Positions 14,105 to 15,702 of a stretch of DNA of 15,702 bases are shown here, piece after piece. Source of the DNA: an uncultured Oscillospiraceae bacterium (GTDB lineage Bacteria; Bacillota; Clostridia; Oscillospirales; Acutalibacteraceae); contig CAJUNQ010000030.1 of the NCBI GenBank assembly GCA_910587835.1, positions 1 through 15,702 of the forward strand, given 5' to 3'. The translations under genes and the position numbers were made by a program. Within the stretch, counting starts at the first letter, position 1, and each line of letters opens with the position of its first letter. The notes under the pieces are model-generated. The model worked only from the letters and a program-made list of their open reading frames with translations, ran no database searches and was not told the origin of the DNA.

Positions 14105-15064
14105 TCAGCCTTCCTTGCCCAGCATGGCCGCGCCGATGATGCCCGCGTCGTTGCCCAGCTGAGCCTTGCAGATGCGGGTCTTCGCGTCGGGGTTGTGGCC
14201 GTACTGCTCCTTTTCCACCAGCTCGCGCACCGGGCCCAGCAGGTTCTCGCCCTCGTTGCCCACGCCGCCGCCAATGCACAGGATGTCCGGCTGGAAGACG
14301 TTGATCATGTTGGTCAGGCCCACGCTCAGATACTTCACATACTCGTCTACAATTTCCTGGCCCACCGGGTCTCCCTGGCGCATGGCGTCAAAGGCGGTGC
14401 GGCCGTTGACCTTGTTGACGTCCCCGTCCACAATGGTCCACAGGGCAGAGTCTCTGGGGGCCTTTTCCACCATCTTCAGCTTGGTGCGCTTGATCAGGCC
14501 CGTGGCGGAGGCATAGGCCTCCCAGCAGCCCAGACGGCCGCAGGTGCAGGGCCAGCCGTCGGCAACAATAACCGTATGGCCCAGCTCGGCCCCGGCAAAG
14601 TTGCTGCCAGAGTAGATTTTGCCCTCGATAATCACACCGCCGCCCACGCCGGTGCCCAGGGTAATGGCCATAGCGTCCTTAGCGCCCCTCAGCGCGCCGG
14701 CCATATACTCGCCAAAGGCTGCGGCGTTGGCGTCGTTTTCCATGTAGATGGGCTTGCCGTCCAGACGCTCAGAGAGCATCTTCTGCATGGGAGTGTTGCG
14801 GAAGGGCAGGTTGTTGGCATACTCGATGATGCCGGTGTCCTTGTTGATGGTGCCGGGAGAGCCCAGGCCCACCCAGGGCACGTCGGCCAGGGTGATGCCG
14901 GCCTTTTCCAGGGCCTGGCGGGCCGTGGCGGCCATAGCATCGGCGATCTGCTCTGCGTTCTCCGTGGCAGTGGAGGAATTGGCTTTCGCCACGATTTTGC
15001 AGTCCTCATCCACTACGCCCACAGCGATGTTGGTGCCGCCGAGGTCGATTCCCAGATAATACAT
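14105..15064 (-). CDS. ROK-family glucokinase
   Basis: The 319-residue protein is an ATP-dependent sugar kinase of the ROK family, most likely glucokinase acting on cytosolic glucose. Visible parts are the phosphate-binding LGIDLGGTNIAVGVV at the N-terminus, GLGSPGTI, the sugar and catalytic segment ENDANAAAFGE, LGTGVGGGVI, and the zinc site GAELGH (H163) with CTCGRLGCWE (C173, C175, C180). The N-terminus has no helix-turn-helix, so it is an enzyme and not a ROK repressor. The ATG at 15064 follows AAGGAG at eight bases, and the promoter is at 15112-15140. It is upstream of galM in the same unit. Mannose or another hexose as substrate is not excluded. Confidence 0.93.
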   Translation of the reverse strand: MYYLGIDLGGTNIAVGVVDEDCKIVAKANSSTATENAEQIADAMAATARQALEKAGITLADVPWVGLGSPGTINKDTGIIEYANNLPFRNTPMQKMLSERLDGKPIYMENDANAAAFGEYMAGALRGAKDAMAITLGTGVGGGVIIEGKIYSGSNFAGAELGHTVIVADGWPCTCGRLGCWEAYASATGLIKRTKLKMVEKAPRDSALWTIVDGDVNKVNGRTAFDAMRQGDPVGQEIVDEYVKYLSVGLTNMINVFQPDILCIGGGVGNEGENLLGPVRELVEKEQYGHNPDAKTRICKAQLGNDAGIIGAAMLGKEG

Positions 15065-15090
15065 AGCGCATGCTCCTTAGTAGTCAGATT

Positions 15091-15102
15091 GGGGCGCACC
15101 CC
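15091..15102 (-). promoter_or_regulatory. Small hairpin in the kinase mRNA leader
   Basis: GGGG (15091-15094) and CCCC (15099-15102) form a short four-base stem between the -10 and the ribosome site of the ROK kinase gene. It is too small to call a riboswitch; it may be only a leader stem. Confidence 0.35.
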
Positions 15103-15111
15103 TTCCTGTAT

Positions 15112-15140
15112 AGTATACACGATTCTCACGGCGAAAGCAA
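15112..15140 (-). promoter_or_regulatory. Promoter of the ROK kinase-galM unit
   Basis: On the - strand, TTGCTT (15135-15140) and TATACT (15112-15117) stand 17 bases apart, about 48 bases before the kinase ATG. Confidence 0.65.
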
Positions 15141-15178
15141 ATATTTTCTGGAAATATTTTCGGGATTTACCCGAGAAA
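15139..15178. promoter_or_regulatory. AT-rich repeats between divergent promoters
   Basis: AAATATTTTC occurs twice (15139-15148, 15152-15161) with a 13-base period and also forms an AATATTT/AAATATT inverted pair. Directly after, CGGG-ATTTA-CCCG (15161-15173) makes a small stem. The block lies upstream of both the kinase and the tRNA promoters, so it could be an operator for the sugar genes or an AT-rich promoter-enhancing element. Confidence 0.4.
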
Positions 15179-15193
15179 TTTATCAGACTGCAC

Positions 15194-15222
15194 TTGATTT
15201 TCCCTTTTGTTCATGATAAAAT
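15194..15222 (+). promoter_or_regulatory. Promoter of tRNA-Leu
   Basis: TTGATT (15194-15199) and TAAAAT (15217-15222) are exactly 17 bases apart, with TGA before the -10 giving an extended element. Transcription would start about six bases before the tRNA, as expected for a stable RNA gene. Confidence 0.85.
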
Positions 15223-15234
15223 AAAAAGACATGA

Positions 15235-15321
15235 GCCGCCGTGGTGAAATTGGCAGACACAAGGGACTTAAAATCCCTCGGTAGAAATACTGTACCGGTT
15301 CAAACCCGGTCGGCGGCACCA
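15235..15321 (+). tRNA. tRNA-Leu (anticodon UAA)
   Basis: An 87-base tRNA with a long variable arm. The acceptor arms GCCGCCG (15235-15241) and CGGCGGC (15311-15317) pair fully, followed by discriminator A and an encoded CCA (15319-15321). The anticodon stem AGGGA/TCCCT surrounds the loop CTTAAAA with anticodon TAA at 15269-15271, which reads UUA leucine codons. The T-arm CCGGTTCAAACCCGG is perfect and the variable arm is of the leucine type. The gene has its own promoter; a transcript would run on into the repeats that follow and probably ends at the stem at 15447-15471. Confidence 0.97.
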
Positions 15322-15387
15322 CCAGCGTGACGCTGGACCCAATTCGCGCACCCGCATGGGTGGATGAGTGAAGTTCTTTTGCCCGCG
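15322..15387 (+). repeat. tRNA-tail repeat, copy 1
   Basis: A 66-base unit beginning directly after the tRNA CCA. It contains CCAGC/GCTGG around GTGAC (15322-15336) and CACCC/GGGTG around GCAT (15349-15362), then a T-rich linker and GCCCGCG. The terminator-like tail seen in copies 2 and 3 is missing because copy 2 starts at once. Confidence 0.93.
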
Positions 15388-15471
15388 CCAGCGTGACGCT
15401 GGACCCAATTCGCGCACCCGCATGGGTGGATGAGTGAAGTTCTTTTGCCCGCGAGCGGGTGGCGTTTTTTT
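15388..15471 (+). repeat. tRNA-tail repeat, copy 2, with terminator tail
   Basis: Its first 66 bases are identical to copy 1. It continues with AGCGGGTGGCG and TTTTTTT, completing a third stem at its 3' end, so this copy forms a full three-stem unit of about 84 bases. Confidence 0.93.
15447..15471 (+). terminator. Terminator-like stem ending repeat copy 2
   Basis: GCCCG (15447-15451) and CGGGT (15456-15460) pair around CGAG, followed by GGCG and seven T (15465-15471). This is the first good terminator after tRNA-Leu. The same structure recurs at 15546-15568 with five T. Confidence 0.65.
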
Positions 15472-15486
15472 GGCAAGGTAGGGCCA

Positions 15487-15568
15487 CCAGCGTGACGCTG
15501 GACCCAATTCGCGCACCCGTATGGGTGGATGAGTGAAGTTTTTTTGCCCGCGAGCGGGTGGCGTTTTT
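15487..15568 (+). repeat. tRNA-tail repeat, copy 3, with terminator tail
   Basis: The same unit with two C-to-T changes in its first 66 bases: one in the loop of the second hairpin (GTAT instead of GCAT) and one in the T-rich linker. All stems are intact. Its tail stem (15546-15559) is followed by TTTTT at 15564-15568. Confidence 0.93.
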
Positions 15569-15702
15569 GGCGTTCAAAGGGCGAAAAAAGGACCGTCACG
15601 GCGTGACGTGTTTTGGGGGAATGCCAAAGACATTGCCTGCGGCAAGTCTTCGATTTTGGGATCTGAACCCGCGTGGTTGCCAAACAGCGAGTCAGGGCAG
15701 AA
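15569..15702. other. Gene-free end of the window with small palindromes
   Basis: Two hairpins are visible: CGTCACG/CGTGACG around one G (15594-15608), and TTGCC/GGCAA around TGC with outer pairing (15626-15650). The second shares its arms, in inverted orientation, with the hairpin at 95-116. No gene start or RNA gene is recognised before the window ends. Confidence 0.6.

Noticed and set aside
15322..15568. A CRISPR array from the repeats after the tRNA
   Set aside because: Repeats are 66 bases, copies 1 and 2 have no spacer, and no cas genes are near.
15235..15568. An integrated element using tRNA-Leu as attachment site
   Set aside because: No second copy of the tRNA 3' end, no integrase and no phage-like gene is seen in the window.
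15167..15577. A - strand frame of 136 codons across tRNA-Leu and its repeats
   Set aside because: It contains the peptide PPTGFEPV, which is the typical false translation of a tRNA-Leu gene, and repeats only because the DNA repeats. No ribosome site or family supports it.
15650..15670. A tRNA T-arm on the - strand (GGGTTCAGATCCC)
   Set aside because: Only three base pairs form, and no acceptor stem or CCA follows.

Overview
The window comes from a high-GC bacterium that is very probably a clostridial Firmicute, of the gut Oscillospiraceae type (for example Flavonifractor or Lawsonibacter relatives). This rests on strong AGGAGG-type ribosome sites, tightly overlapping genes, TTG/TATAAT-like promoters with 17-base spacers, and protein types common in that group (CPBP membrane protease, ROK kinase, maltose-acetyltransferase-like protein, half ABC transporter). 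The genus is inference.

Region 1 (1-6746, + strand) is a histidine biosynthesis cluster: hairpin-rich leader, hisD, an unrecognised 98-residue gene, hisC, hisB, a hairpin-rich spacer, a radical SAM gene, a fused hisA-hisI gene, hisE, a shrunken methyltransferase-like gene, then a terminator. In the common order hisB-hisH-hisA-hisF-hisI-hisE, hisH and hisF are missing here. A radical SAM gene occupies the hisH slot, and HisA is joined directly to HisI where hisF would lie. hisG/hisZ and a histidinol-phosphate phosphatase are also absent from the window, so the pathway must be completed elsewhere.

Region 2 (6916-9524, - strand) holds a sugar O-acetyltransferase with its own strong promoter, and a two-gene unit in which a CPBP-family membrane protease overlaps tadA (tRNA adenosine deaminase) by one base.

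Region 3 (9614-12290, + strand) is transcribed divergently from region 2. It holds an XRE-type regulator with a second winged-helix-like segment, overlapping a half-size ABC exporter gene. A 10-base inverted repeat lies just upstream of the regulator's promoter, and the unit ends at a near-perfect terminator.

Region 4 (12291-15140) has a 280-base gene-free stretch with a tandem array of 13-base palindromic units. Then, on the - strand, come a Nudix hydrolase and a two-gene sugar unit, a ROK glucokinase-like gene followed by galM, consistent with mutarotation and phosphorylation of a hexose.

Region 5 (15194-15702) holds tRNA-Leu(UAA) with a near-consensus promoter. Directly after its CCA end are three copies of a 66-base repeat that folds into hairpins; two copies end in terminator-like stems. 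The final stretch carries small palindromes, one of them related in inverted orientation to a hairpin at the other end of the window.

The points most worth following are the HisA-HisI fusion with loss of hisH/hisF, the radical SAM gene inside the operon, the eroded methyltransferase, and the tRNA-tail repeats, which look like a repeated structured RNA.
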